DNA of 64,000 nucleotides from Bacteroidota bacterium. GTDB taxonomy: Bacteria > Bacteroidota > Bacteroidia > Cytophagales > Cyclobacteriaceae. Below are positions 34,779 through 43,223 of the stretch, piece by piece (position 1 is the first letter of the stretch; every line of letters starts with the position of its first letter). The translations under genes were made by a program, and so were the position numbers. The stretch covers positions 1 through 64,000 of the forward strand of contig JAEZEH010000062.1 in assembly GCA_023417785.1 (NCBI GenBank), read 5' to 3'. The notes beneath the pieces were generated by a model, which saw only the letters and a list, made by a program, of their open reading frames with translations, did no database searches and had not been told where the DNA came from.

Positions 34779-35183
34779 CTATTTACGCGTGGATAGAGTC
34801 GCGTCACCGGGGGGGCTGGTCAGGTCTTCGAGTATTTGATCTACCATTTGAGGGAGAATATCCAACCGGACCGAGATTTTTTTACAAAGGTCGATTTCGC
34901 TCGGATTAATGTCCCCATCAATTGACATTAAGGCAACCAGGTCCTGGATTTGCTGGACCTTATCCTCGTATTTTCTGGGAGGTTCGAAATGGACTGAATC
35001 TGGATTTTCGCGTATGCTGGCTATTTCACTCTCCGGCATTTCCATTAGTTCTGCTAACGATTTGAGCAATTCCCATTCATGTTCATCCAGATGGCCGTCA
35101 GCCATCGCAACTGACAAAAGATCCTTCAGGTGGCTTCTTCGGACACCAGTGTCGTCCGTCTTAAAAATTTTAAGCAAATCCAT
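34779..35183 (-). CDS. TerB-like small cytoplasmic protein
   Basis: 134 residues, all-helical with acidic repeats typical of the TerB/DjlA-N fold: LLSVAMADGHLDEHEWELLK in the first half and LVALMSIDGDINPSEIDLCK in the second. These DG-x-[IL]-x3-E motifs are the metal-binding sites in TerB relatives. No tellurite-resistance partners (TerC, TerD) are near, so the link to stress response is only by family. Confidence 0.75.
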   Translation of the reverse strand: MDLLKIFKTDDTGVRRSHLKDLLSVAMADGHLDEHEWELLKSLAELMEMPESEIASIRENPDSVHFEPPRKYEDKVQQIQDLVALMSIDGDINPSEIDLCKKISVRLDILPQMVDQILEDLTSPPGDATLSTRK

Positions 35184-35503
35184 TTTCGTGACTAGACGTG
35201 CAAAATACTAAGTTGGAGCAGATTATGAAAAGCCGGAATGTCGTATTCTGTCTGCGGCTCCTCAAGAGAACATAAAGACAGACATAACAAGTGTCCAGGT
35301 AATTGCTTCAATTATCCATTCTACATTATGGGTCCGTTCGTTACTATGTGAATTTTTCTCCTGCTGCATATCAATCTGTTTGATATGATATTTGCAATTA
35401 GATGCCAGAGAAACGTAGCCTTAATACGTGCGAAAATTTGGCGGTGAGCGGTGACCAGTTCCGCGTTCGGGTAATTCTTTTCCCGATATAAAGCTGGCTG
35501 CTA
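35184..35503. other. Intergenic stretch with one inverted repeat
   Basis: About 320 bases with no ORF of interest. CATATCAA at 35367-35374 and TTGATATG at 35380-35387 form an 8-bp inverted repeat, possibly an operator or hairpin. Nothing else is seen. Confidence 0.35.
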
Positions 35504-35869
35504 TTAGTTAGAAAGAGAATCAGCTGGCTGTTCGTGATACCCGGCCATTACTTTATGATAATTTCGTTTGATGTTATTACGTACTCTCTTTGGAAGATAC
35601 TTTTTCTTTCCAGGTTCGGGGCAATCCCACTCCTCAATTGATACATTGTTAACAAATTTGGGATCACGTGCTTTCCGGGCGACCGGCTCTTGTTCAGGTA
35701 CAGAGGCCTCCCGCGTTTGTGAAACTTCACGGACATAGGACCGGTATCGCTTGGGTACCTTTGCCGAAGACTTGGCTTTCTTCGGTTTCGGACACGGTAT
35801 TCGTCCAGTCTGGCAGCAAGCCAGAAGAAAAAAGATCATTAGAATAATAAGCGGGCGGAAGAGGGACAT
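35504..35869 (-). CDS. Small basic lipoprotein of unknown function
   Basis: 121 residues. Lipobox LLAC with Cys18 followed by a second Cys. The mature part is rich in Lys, Arg and Pro, with a conserved-looking end (VSIEEWDCPEPGKKKYLP, RVRNNIKRNYHKVM). No family recognised. Confidence 0.6.
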   Translation of the reverse strand: MSLFRPLIILMIFFLLACCQTGRIPCPKPKKAKSSAKVPKRYRSYVREVSQTREASVPEQEPVARKARDPKFVNNVSIEEWDCPEPGKKKYLPKRVRNNIKRNYHKVMAGYHEQPADSLSN

Positions 35870-35985
35870 ACCAATTCAGGCATAAAAGTGATACCACTTG
35901 TCTGGAACGCCACCAACCATCGGATATTGCCCTCTACGCCGGCATCGATGTTTAATCTGCCCACTCTGTATTAACCAGAAAACTT

Positions 35986-36186
35986 ATGACAAAACTTTTG
36001 ACGCTCCTCATCTGCCTCGGACTTTTTGCCTGCGGTGGTGGCAATGACCGGGTTGAACGTGATATAACCGATGGTGAAGAACAGAACGTTTCGCCAAATC
36101 AAACGATCAGCGAAGAAGAACAACAGAGGAAGGATTCTACTTCTCTTGACCTTGTCGGCGAAGACACTACGCAAACCAGGAATTAA
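35986..36186 (+). CDS. Very small acidic lipoprotein
   Basis: 66 residues. Clear lipoprotein signal (MTKLLTLLICLGLFACGGG) with lipid Cys16; the remainder is hydrophilic, acidic and probably unstructured. Unrecognised. The signal peptide is the main reason for calling it a gene. Confidence 0.55.
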   Translation: MTKLLTLLICLGLFACGGGNDRVERDITDGEEQNVSPNQTISEEEQQRKDSTSLDLVGEDTTQTRN

Positions 36187-36252
36187 ATTAGGGCCAGAAG
36201 CGGCTGGCGACAGGTGAAGATTTTTCTTTACCTTGCATAGTACCTATGCCTG

Positions 36253-37047
36253 ATGGACGAACTTTCTAATTCATGTATCAACTGCGGGAGCGCCGTTCAA
36301 ACACCGTTCTGTAGCCAGTGTGGCCAGCAAAATCCCGCTAAAAAAATAAATTTCATCACGCTCTTTCGCGATTTCCAAAGCCGTATTTACGGCTTCGACG
36401 GAATGTTTCTTCGTACCCTGCGTGACATGACCCTGGTTCCGGGAGAAGTAGCCCGCGAGTTCTTAAAGGGGAACCGTGTCAGGTATGTCGGGCCTGTCGG
36501 CTATTTTTTCCTGGTTCTTACAATCTTTTTGTTATTGATGCAAATCCTGGAGATCGACCTGTATGCATTGTCAAAGTCCAGTTCGCCAATTCAGGTGGAA
36601 GAGACCGAACGCCAGCGCATCGTTTCAAAAAAACTTCTGGACATTTTTCAGAACAACATGCGCATCTTCTCTTTTGTCCAGATCCCCATTAGCGCATTAT
36701 TCGCGTGGCTATTCTTTCGAAAGAGCGGCTATAATTACCTGGAAAACTCGGTATTAGTATTCTATGCATCCGGTCACCTGATGTGGCTCAGTGTTCTCGG
36801 TTTGTTTATATTTAAGTTCACCGGCTGGAACCCCTCGACCTGGCATGTCCTGATCAACGCTGCATTTTACGGTTTCGCCTGTCTGGGTTTTTACTTGCCT
36901 GGCTCAAGACTTTCGAGATTCATAAAGGGTGTCCTCGTGTCTTTGGCATCCTATCTCGTGTTCATGGTGATAGGAATGATTTTGGCAGCTATCTACATCT
37001 TCAGCAATCCCGAAATGCTTGAGATGATTCAGAAGACGAACGATTAA
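36253..37047 (+). CDS. DUF3667 membrane protein with zinc ribbon
   Basis: 264 residues. A CxxC/CxxC zinc ribbon is at residues ~8-26 (CINCGSAVQTPFCSQCGQQ). The DUF3667 region follows (FQSRIYGFDGMFLRTLRDMTLVPGEVAREFLKGNRVRYVGP in two runs), then four to five TM helices. The family is frequent in Bacteroidota with unknown function. Convergent with the anti-sigma gene 8 bases away. Confidence 0.85.
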   Translation: MDELSNSCINCGSAVQTPFCSQCGQQNPAKKINFITLFRDFQSRIYGFDGMFLRTLRDMTLVPGEVAREFLKGNRVRYVGPVGYFFLVLTIFLLLMQILEIDLYALSKSSSPIQVEETERQRIVSKKLLDIFQNNMRIFSFVQIPISALFAWLFFRKSGYNYLENSVLVFYASGHLMWLSVLGLFIFKFTGWNPSTWHVLINAAFYGFACLGFYLPGSRLSRFIKGVLVSLASYLVFMVIGMILAAIYIFSNPEMLEMIQKTND

Positions 37048-37055
37048 CGGCAGTT

Positions 37056-37850
37056 TTACATCCCTGTTTTTCCAACCAGGACCTGACCGGAAAAGTCCGG
37101 GATAGGACTTCCTCCTTCGGGTCCAATAGTAACGACAAAAGCCAAAGCCTCTGATATATTCTCCATCCTCATTATATCGCTACTAACGGTAAAGATGCCG
37201 GCGTTTATAGCCTGCTCGTTCTGCAATGCCCAAAGCTGATATTGTTTCCCGGCTGGAAGTGGGGGTAGATTCTGAACACTCAGAAATACATGCGAGCTTC
37301 GCGGGTCCCAAAAAACCGTAAGCCGGGAATTGACTCCGGTAACTGTTCCACTAAGAAACACCCGGGTGTATGTGGGATCGTCCAGAAGCGCGAGAGTTCC
37401 TGAAACGCGGTCATACCTTTGGCGGGAGATCAAAAGTTCACTCGCGAGTTCCTGATTTCTGCTCAGTTCGTCTTGCAGCGCACCCTGCGATGCATCGAGA
37501 CGCGTGCGGAAGTCGACGACAAAATAACATGCGAGTAGCGCAAGGGATACGGCTGCAGCTGCGACAATCCGCCAAAACAATACTGAGTTTTCAGGGTTGA
37601 GATTCCGGACGCGTGATACTGGCTCTATCGGAAAAGACTTGCCTGTTAACGTAGCCCGGGAATTCAAAGGAGGCGATTCGAATGGGTCCCGGATACGAGC
37701 CCGACGGATACCTTCAATACGTCTGAGTTCCTTCCTCAATTCCGGATAGCGTCCGAGACTATGCTCAATGTTTCGCCGTTCCTCATCGGATATGGTACCG
37801 ACAATATACGATTCAAGCACTTCGGACGATATGTAGTCTTTTATATCCAA
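37056..37850 (-). CDS. RskA-type anti-sigma factor without adjacent sigma gene
   Basis: 264 residues. The N-terminal anti-sigma helices contain SSEVLESYIVGTISDEERR. One TM helix lies at ~88-110. The C-terminal periplasmic RskA domain has DPRSSHVFLSVQNLPPLPAG, YQLWALQN and FVVTIGPEGG. The initiation codon must be TTG because an in-frame stop lies two codons upstream. The gene before it is lspA with 263 bases between, and no ECF sigma gene is present. The partner sigma must be elsewhere or lost. Confidence 0.82.
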   Translation of the reverse strand: MDIKDYISSEVLESYIVGTISDEERRNIEHSLGRYPELRKELRRIEGIRRARIRDPFESPPLNSRATLTGKSFPIEPVSRVRNLNPENSVLFWRIVAAAAVSLALLACYFVVDFRTRLDASQGALQDELSRNQELASELLISRQRYDRVSGTLALLDDPTYTRVFLSGTVTGVNSRLTVFWDPRSSHVFLSVQNLPPLPAGKQYQLWALQNEQAINAGIFTVSSDIMRMENISEALAFVVTIGPEGGSPIPDFSGQVLVGKTGM

Positions 37851-37883
37851 AATTCAACAGCTTTGTATCCCAAAATTCAACAA
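37844..37883 (-). repeat. Direct repeat across the anti-sigma start codon
   Basis: On the minus strand TTGAATTTTGG(G)ATA occurs twice, 22 bases apart (plus-strand copies at 37844-37860 and 37866-37883). The downstream copy contains the TTG start of the RskA gene. Could be an operator pair or a recent tandem duplication. Confidence 0.5.
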
Positions 37884-38113
37884 TCCTGAGTTTAGGCGCT
37901 TCTATCGCCTGAGTTGAGGGCAACGGAGGGGAAACACCTTTAACTTCAGTAAATACTGTTCCACCCCCGGTGAAAAAGGTAGTAAGAGCATCGTCCCACC
38001 GGCCAACCACCATAACAGTTTTACACAACGTAAGCGGTAGATGAAATAGTATACAGCATTCCACTAACGACGGGGAAAGCGGCTGAATCGACTGACAAAG
38101 GTAAGGATGTGCG

Positions 38114-38638
38114 TTATGCGAGGCTTTCAGACTCCAGCCCCATCAACGGATTATTTCGGCCAATAAGATACGCTGTGGCAATGATAAAAACCCCGGTCAT
38201 TATTGAGACATCCGCCATGTTAAAAATGCCGGTCCGAAGGATGCCTAAATTGATATGCAGGAAGTCAGTGACCGAGCCATAAAGATACCGGTCCATTATA
38301 TTGCCGATTCCTCCACCGACGACGAAACTCAACGCAACGAGGGTACTACGCGATAGAGCGCTTCTGACGAAAAGGAAGTAAGTTCCAACCATCAAAGCCA
38401 TAAACGGAATAAGCACCAGCAGAATGAATTTTACGCTGGCCGAAAGTGAGTCGCCAATACTGAGAAAGGCTCCGGAATTTTCGACCCGCGTCAACATGAT
38501 GTGGTTGTCGAACAAATTGATTTGTTCATGAAAATCAATCCGGCTTCGGACGATAGTTTTAGAAATCTGATCGCAACCAATATTGAAAAGAAGAACGATT
38601 GCAATAAAAGTGTTCCTGAATAGTCGGTTAGTCTTCAT
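38114..38638 (-). CDS. lspA: Lipoprotein signal peptidase (signal peptidase II)
   Basis: 174 residues, four TM helices. Catalytic aspartates are Asp116 in GGGIGNIMDR and Asp143 in FNMADVSI; the NSGAF motif is also present. It cleaves prolipoproteins at the lipobox, relevant to the many lipoproteins in this window. Single gene between the metallo-beta-lactamase and the anti-sigma gene. Confidence 0.93.
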   Translation of the reverse strand: MKTNRLFRNTFIAIVLLFNIGCDQISKTIVRSRIDFHEQINLFDNHIMLTRVENSGAFLSIGDSLSASVKFILLVLIPFMALMVGTYFLFVRSALSRSTLVALSFVVGGGIGNIMDRYLYGSVTDFLHINLGILRTGIFNMADVSIMTGVFIIATAYLIGRNNPLMGLESESLA

Positions 38639-38736
38639 GAGTCTGGCAGCAAAGATAACGTGACCGTGTGGATATGGAAAAACACTGCGGTAACTAACCG
38701 GCCTGCCGATGTAAGAAAATGCTGATTTGTCAAAAC

Positions 38737-39492
38737 TTAATTGCTAAAAAGTTCAGCTGTATATTCAAGAAGAGTAACATCGCCAATAGGTCCATGGCCG
38801 GGAACCACTACCCGGAGATCGGGAAACTTCGCTATTACCCGCCGGATTGTCGACGTCCATTTTTTTAGATCAGCATCAGCGATATTGCCTTTGCCTGCCC
38901 CAACAGATTTTACCATACAACCTCCGAACAGAACACGATGTTCTGGTATCCACGTCACAATATTATCGGAAGTATGTGCCGGCCCGGGATAAAAGTTTAT
39001 AACTTCTTTATTGCCAACACCGATTTTGGAAATCAGTTTGAAAGAATTCCGGGGTGGTGCTGCTTTCGGATTTTCCTTACGTAGCAGACGCTCCGTCCGG
39101 CGATGACCATAAGAATCGATTCCAGCATCATGAAATACCGCCAATCCGCCAAGCGCATCTTCATGAAAATGGTTTACGATGACAGCCTTCACTTTTGTTT
39201 CCGGAAACGTTTTATTCCACCAATCAAGAAGTGCCCTTGACTGTGTCTCAGATGCGGGAGTATCCATAATGACGGCCTCATTCCCTGATCGGTAAATCAA
39301 ACCGTTACTGGTAAACGTGCCAAAGGCCGGATAGTATTGCAAGGTTTTGTGCTGCCATACTCCGGGAGAAATCTGAACAACCTCGAGACTGTCGGTCAGC
39401 CTGATCGTCTCCGTTTGAGCGAAGCACCGGGAACAGAAGTGAGTAACCAGAATAAAAGCAAAAATCAGGAAGGTATGCCGGAGGAGATTCAT
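38737..39492 (-). CDS. Subclass B1-like metallo-beta-lactamase
   Basis: 251 residues with a Sec signal ending near residue 26 (SRCFAQ). All B1 zinc ligands are in place. Site 1 has His108 and His110 in NHFHED, plus His173 in GPAHTSDN. Site 2 has Asp112, Cys192 in FGGCMVKS, and His233 in VPGHGPIGD. The substrate-binding Lys195, three residues after the Cys, and Asn203 in GKGNIADAD correspond to the B1 Lys224 and Asn233. The length and the order of motifs match BcII/CcrA-type enzymes, not glyoxalase or ribonuclease relatives, which lack the Cys. It should hydrolyse beta-lactams, carbapenems included, in the periplasm. Activity is inferred. No mobile element flanks it, so it is probably an intrinsic chromosomal gene. 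Confidence 0.88.
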   Translation of the reverse strand: MNLLRHTFLIFAFILVTHFCSRCFAQTETIRLTDSLEVVQISPGVWQHKTLQYYPAFGTFTSNGLIYRSGNEAVIMDTPASETQSRALLDWWNKTFPETKVKAVIVNHFHEDALGGLAVFHDAGIDSYGHRRTERLLRKENPKAAPPRNSFKLISKIGVGNKEVINFYPGPAHTSDNIVTWIPEHRVLFGGCMVKSVGAGKGNIADADLKKWTSTIRRVIAKFPDLRVVVPGHGPIGDVTLLEYTAELFSN

Positions 39493-39618
39493 CCCGCAAA
39501 CTACATAAAGAATGAGGGAAGCGGCAAGAACAAAAACAGAAAACTCCTCCGGTAATTTGCTTTATCGATCGGTTATATATTCTTTAGGAGTGATTAATTT
39601 CCAAATAACCCTAATACA

Positions 39619-40332
39619 ATGGCAACTATAAAAGACAAAGTTATATTGATTACCGGCGGTAGCAAAGGTATTGGTTATGGCATAGCTGAAGTACTTCTTG
39701 CGGAAGGAGCTAAAGTAGCCATTACAAGTCGCACACAGTCCTCGGCCGATGAAGCCGCAAAACATTTGTCGGGCAAAAAGGAAAACGTTCTTGCAATTGC
39801 AGCCGACGTACGCGACGAATCATCACAACAAAAAGCAGTAAACAAGGTTCTGCAGGAATGGGGGCGCCTCGATGCGCTTATTGCCAACGCAGGCCTGGGT
39901 CACTTCGATTCGATTGAGAACCTGACTTCCGCTCAGTGGCTCGAAACCGTCGACACAAATCTCACCGGCGTCTTTTACAGTGTGAAGTCAAGCATTCCGG
40001 CGCTGAAAGACTCAAAGGGCTACATCATCACAATTGCAAGTCTCGCCGGAACAAATTTTTTCGCAGGCGGGGCGGCATACAATGCCAGCAAATTCGGGCT
40101 CGTCGGATTTTCTCAGGCTATTATGCTCGACCTTCGGTCATGCGGCATCAAAGTATCTACTATTATGCCGGGCTCTGTGGCTACAGAATTCAATGGTGGC
40201 TCCCCCAATGATAAGGATGCCTGGAAAATTCAGCCGGAAGATATCGGCCAGATGGTCGCCGACTTACTAAAAATGAATCCGCGTACACTGCCGAGCAAGA
40301 TTGAAGTGAGGCCAAGTATGCCGCCCAAATAA
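39619..40332 (+). CDS. Short-chain dehydrogenase/reductase
   Basis: 237 residues, classical SDR. The NAD(P)-binding TGGSKGIG starts at residue 12, ADVRDES binds the adenine end, and NAGLG follows. The catalytic Ser is near ITIASLAGT and the Tyr-x3-Lys pair is in AAYNASKFG. Arg in TSRTQSS after the second strand favours NADP. Substrate unknown. Divergent from the beta-lactamase gene and followed by the DUF5009 gene. Confidence 0.9.
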   Translation: MATIKDKVILITGGSKGIGYGIAEVLLAEGAKVAITSRTQSSADEAAKHLSGKKENVLAIAADVRDESSQQKAVNKVLQEWGRLDALIANAGLGHFDSIENLTSAQWLETVDTNLTGVFYSVKSSIPALKDSKGYIITIASLAGTNFFAGGAAYNASKFGLVGFSQAIMLDLRSCGIKVSTIMPGSVATEFNGGSPNDKDAWKIQPEDIGQMVADLLKMNPRTLPSKIEVRPSMPPK

Positions 40333-40497
40333 AAGAAGTGGCTGATGAACAGTCACTCATGGAATGCACCCCCTTGAGGTAATTCCGTCGCACATCACAC
40401 ACCACAACATAGGGGTTTTTCTCTAGGGAAGCGGCTCGAAAATGCATACCTTTTGTGCAACGATTACCCTATGCATTTTTCGTTACCACGGATAGAA

Positions 40498-41670
40498 ATG
40501 AAATCCCAACGCGTCTTCTCGATAGATGCCATGCGAGGAATAACAATCTTCGTAATGATCTTTGTCAACGAGCTCGCCGGCGTGTCGGGTCTTCCCGCGT
40601 GGATGAAGCACGCCGACGCTGATGCTGACGCGATGACCTTCGTTGATGTGGTGTTCCCTGGATTTCTCTTTATCGTGGGCATGTCGATTCCGTTTGCTAT
40701 CACCCGAAGGTTGGAAAAAGGCGATTCCTTTGCACAACTCGCCAGTCATATCCTTTCCCGAACAATTGGGTTGCTGATACTGGGTGTGTTCATGGTAAAC
40801 ATGGAAGGCGGATACAATGAAGACGCTATGGGCATGTCTATTCATCTTTGGGCTTTGCTCTTTTATGTGTGTGTTATCCTGGTTTGGAATAAGTACACCT
40901 TTCCGGATAAAGAAAAGAGTTACTTTTTTCGCGGTGCTGGTATGCTCGGTCTGATCGTTCTTGCCATAATCTACCGCAGGGGTGAACACGGAGATGAATA
41001 CCTCACCCCGCAATGGTGGGGAATCCTTGGCCTCATTGGCTGGGCGTACCTTTTCTCAACTTTCATTTACCTGATTACACGAGCTTCGATAGCTGTTGTG
41101 GCTATAGCGATCGTTCTATGTATACTCGCTTTTGCGTTACCGGTTATGGCACCAGAACTATCAGTATTCCAAATACTCAAAGGGATCGGAGGCCACGCAA
41201 CTCACACAAGTATCGTTCTTGCAGGAATTCTGCTGACTTTGATTTTTCTCAGGGGCAATCCTCAGCAATTCAAACGCAGGATAATACATGCGGTACTGTT
41301 GGCAGTGGTCTTTGCTGCCGCCGGATTTATACTTCGCCCATACTTTGGTATTTCAAAAATCTATGCGACACCACCGTGGGCTCTTCTCAGTATCGCATCT
41401 TGCATAGGACTGTTTGTCATGTTATACATTATTACGGATGTTACACGACGCCGGTCCTGGACGAAAGTGATCCAACCTGCTGCCGCGAATCCTTTGCTTG
41501 CATACATCATTCCTTCAATCATATATCACCTGATGCGGACCATAAACCTGCACTGGCCTGCAATGTTCTACAAAGGGCTAAGCGGAATTGTTTGGGCAAT
41601 TGTGTTTTCATTTCTCGTCATGGGTGTGGTAATCATTCTTAATAAGTGGAAAATCAAACTGCAGCTATAA
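40498..41670 (+). CDS. DUF5009 / heparan-alpha-glucosaminide N-acetyltransferase-like membrane protein
   Basis: About 390 residues from the ATG giving MKSQRVFSIDAMRG; longer TTG/ATG starts add residues not expected in the family. About ten TM helices. The N-terminal RVFSIDAMRGITIFVMIFVN and FVDVVFPGFLFIVGMSIPFA are signatures of the YeiB/NagX/HGSNAT group. The latter acetylates terminal glucosamine across a membrane using acetyl-CoA. It is followed after one base by a GH20-like gene, suggesting a joint role in amino-sugar use. Confidence 0.85.
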   Translation: MKSQRVFSIDAMRGITIFVMIFVNELAGVSGLPAWMKHADADADAMTFVDVVFPGFLFIVGMSIPFAITRRLEKGDSFAQLASHILSRTIGLLILGVFMVNMEGGYNEDAMGMSIHLWALLFYVCVILVWNKYTFPDKEKSYFFRGAGMLGLIVLAIIYRRGEHGDEYLTPQWWGILGLIGWAYLFSTFIYLITRASIAVVAIAIVLCILAFALPVMAPELSVFQILKGIGGHATHTSIVLAGILLTLIFLRGNPQQFKRRIIHAVLLAVVFAAAGFILRPYFGISKIYATPPWALLSIASCIGLFVMLYIITDVTRRRSWTKVIQPAAANPLLAYIIPSIIYHLMRTINLHWPAMFYKGLSGIVWAIVFSFLVMGVVIILNKWKIKLQL

Positions 41671-41671
41671 T

Positions 41672-42769
41672 ATGAAACAACTAATTCTTCTAACCATGTT
41701 TCTTCCGATGGCGTTTTTTGCTTTTGGCCAGGAAAAGGGTGCTGAGCTACCGATTCGGGGATTTTGCATCGCGGCGCCTAACCCTTCCGACCTTGACCCT
41801 TTCATCAAGTTTATCAATGATGAACTGGGACCGCGGAAAATCAATGTGTTGATTCTGCGCGTTGATTTCAACTACCAATATGAGAGTTATCCGGAATTGC
41901 GGGATAGTATTGCACTTTCACGGGATGACGTTAAGAAGCTCGTACAGGCTGCCCGGGCGAATGGAATACAAATAATTCCCCAGATAAATCTGCTGGGACA
42001 CCAATCGTGGGCTGAAGAAACCACTGCCCTGCTCCGTGTATATCCGGAGTTTGATGAGACACCACATGTCAAAATGCCCGAAAAATATGTCTGGCCGAAT
42101 GCCGACGGACTGTATTGTAAAAGCTATTGTCCTCTTCATCCGGAAGTGCACAAGATTGTTTTTGCACTTGTAGATGAGGTGTGCGATGCCTTTGAAGCTA
42201 CGGCATTTCACGCGGGAATGGACGAAGTATTTTATATCGGCGACGACAAATGCCCGCGGTGCGCAGGACGCGATAAGGCGGAGTTATTTGCCGGTGAAGT
42301 AAGCCTGATCCGGAACCATCTGCACCAGAAAAATCGTACGCTCTGGATGTGGGGAGACCGGTTACTCGATGGAAAAACCACCGGTCTCGGTATGTGGGAA
42401 GCCAGTATGAACAACACGCATCGCGCGATTGATATCATCCCGAAAGATGTTATGATTTGTGACTGGCATTATGAGCGCCCGGACAAAACCGCAGTGTACT
42501 TTGCCATGAAAGGATTTAATGTGGTCACATGTCCATGGCGAAATCCCGATGTTGCTGCAGTCCAGTTGGCGGATATGCACTCCTTCAGGAAGAACTCCAC
42601 ACCGGAAATGCGCGACCGTTTTCAGGGAATGGTTCAGACCGTATGGTCAGACACAAAAAGTTTCCTCAATGGATTTTACCAAAATGCAAAAGATCCGAAA
42701 ACGGGAGATAACACTGACTGGAACAGCTTCAAAAAAGTTTTTCCACGTGTGCCGAAATCATCCCGCTAG
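41672..42769 (+). CDS. Secreted GH20-like beta-N-acetylhexosaminidase
   Basis: 365 residues. Signal peptide ends near AFFAFGQ. A single barrel carries the GH20 Asp-Glu pair, Asp184-Glu185 in HAGMDEVFYIG. Supporting aromatic stretches are LWMWGDRLLDG, MWEASMNN and MICDWHYE. The usual N-terminal GH20b domain is missing, so it is shorter than classical hexosaminidases and belongs to the compact GH20-like group of Bacteroidota. Translation is probably coupled to the DUF5009 gene. Exact substrate not known. Confidence 0.8.
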   Translation: MKQLILLTMFLPMAFFAFGQEKGAELPIRGFCIAAPNPSDLDPFIKFINDELGPRKINVLILRVDFNYQYESYPELRDSIALSRDDVKKLVQAARANGIQIIPQINLLGHQSWAEETTALLRVYPEFDETPHVKMPEKYVWPNADGLYCKSYCPLHPEVHKIVFALVDEVCDAFEATAFHAGMDEVFYIGDDKCPRCAGRDKAELFAGEVSLIRNHLHQKNRTLWMWGDRLLDGKTTGLGMWEASMNNTHRAIDIIPKDVMICDWHYERPDKTAVYFAMKGFNVVTCPWRNPDVAAVQLADMHSFRKNSTPEMRDRFQGMVQTVWSDTKSFLNGFYQNAKDPKTGDNTDWNSFKKVFPRVPKSSR

Positions 42770-42784
42770 TAAATAGTCTCCGAA

Positions 42785-43192
42785 TCACTTGCGGGTGAAC
42801 GAGATGGAGTCAACAAACAACTCACGAAGGGCCTCACGGTTGACCTGGTCAAGGCTGGTTACGTATAAACACCCTTTACCAGCCTTGACTTTGCCAAGCT
42901 GCTTCAACCGGGCTTCGTCGGCGAGAACATCGGAGGCGAGGTAAACTGAAATATTATTTTTCCGGGCTGACAGCCCGATGAAGAATGTGTCGCCTTCATG
43001 TCCGCTGGCATACTTGTAACGGAAACTCCCAAAGCCGATGATTGCAGTTCCCCACATGACCGGAGGGTGCCCTGAAATCTCCTGAGCTATAGACACTAAT
43101 TCCATGCAATCTTTTCTCCGGACGGGAGGTTCTATTGAGTCGATATACTCCTGTACCCGTTGCGTTGTTGCTTTTGTTTTTGCTTCTGCCAT
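42785..43192 (-). CDS. DUF1801 (YdhG-like) protein
   Basis: 135 residues covering the DUF1801 fold: VQEYIDSIEPPVRRKDCMELV, MWGTAIIGFGSFRYKYASGH and FIGLSARKNNISVYL. Cytoplasmic, function unknown; related to the frataxin-like YdhG/YdeI group. Shares direction with the methyltransferase gene upstream (31 bases). Confidence 0.88.
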   Translation of the reverse strand: MAEAKTKATTQRVQEYIDSIEPPVRRKDCMELVSIAQEISGHPPVMWGTAIIGFGSFRYKYASGHEGDTFFIGLSARKNNISVYLASDVLADEARLKQLGKVKAGKGCLYVTSLDQVNREALRELFVDSISFTRK

Positions 43193-43223
43193 GCTTGATG
43201 TTATTAATATTTACCGCTGGTTC

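Noticed and set aside
34473..34796. 107-codon plus-strand ORF
   Set aside because: Composition is not protein-like, there is no family match, and its end runs antisense into the TerB-like gene.
37813..38064. 83-codon minus-strand ORF between lspA and the anti-sigma gene, considered as a sigma-factor remnant
   Set aside because: No sigma region 2 or 4 residues can be found in any frame, and it overlaps the anti-sigma start.
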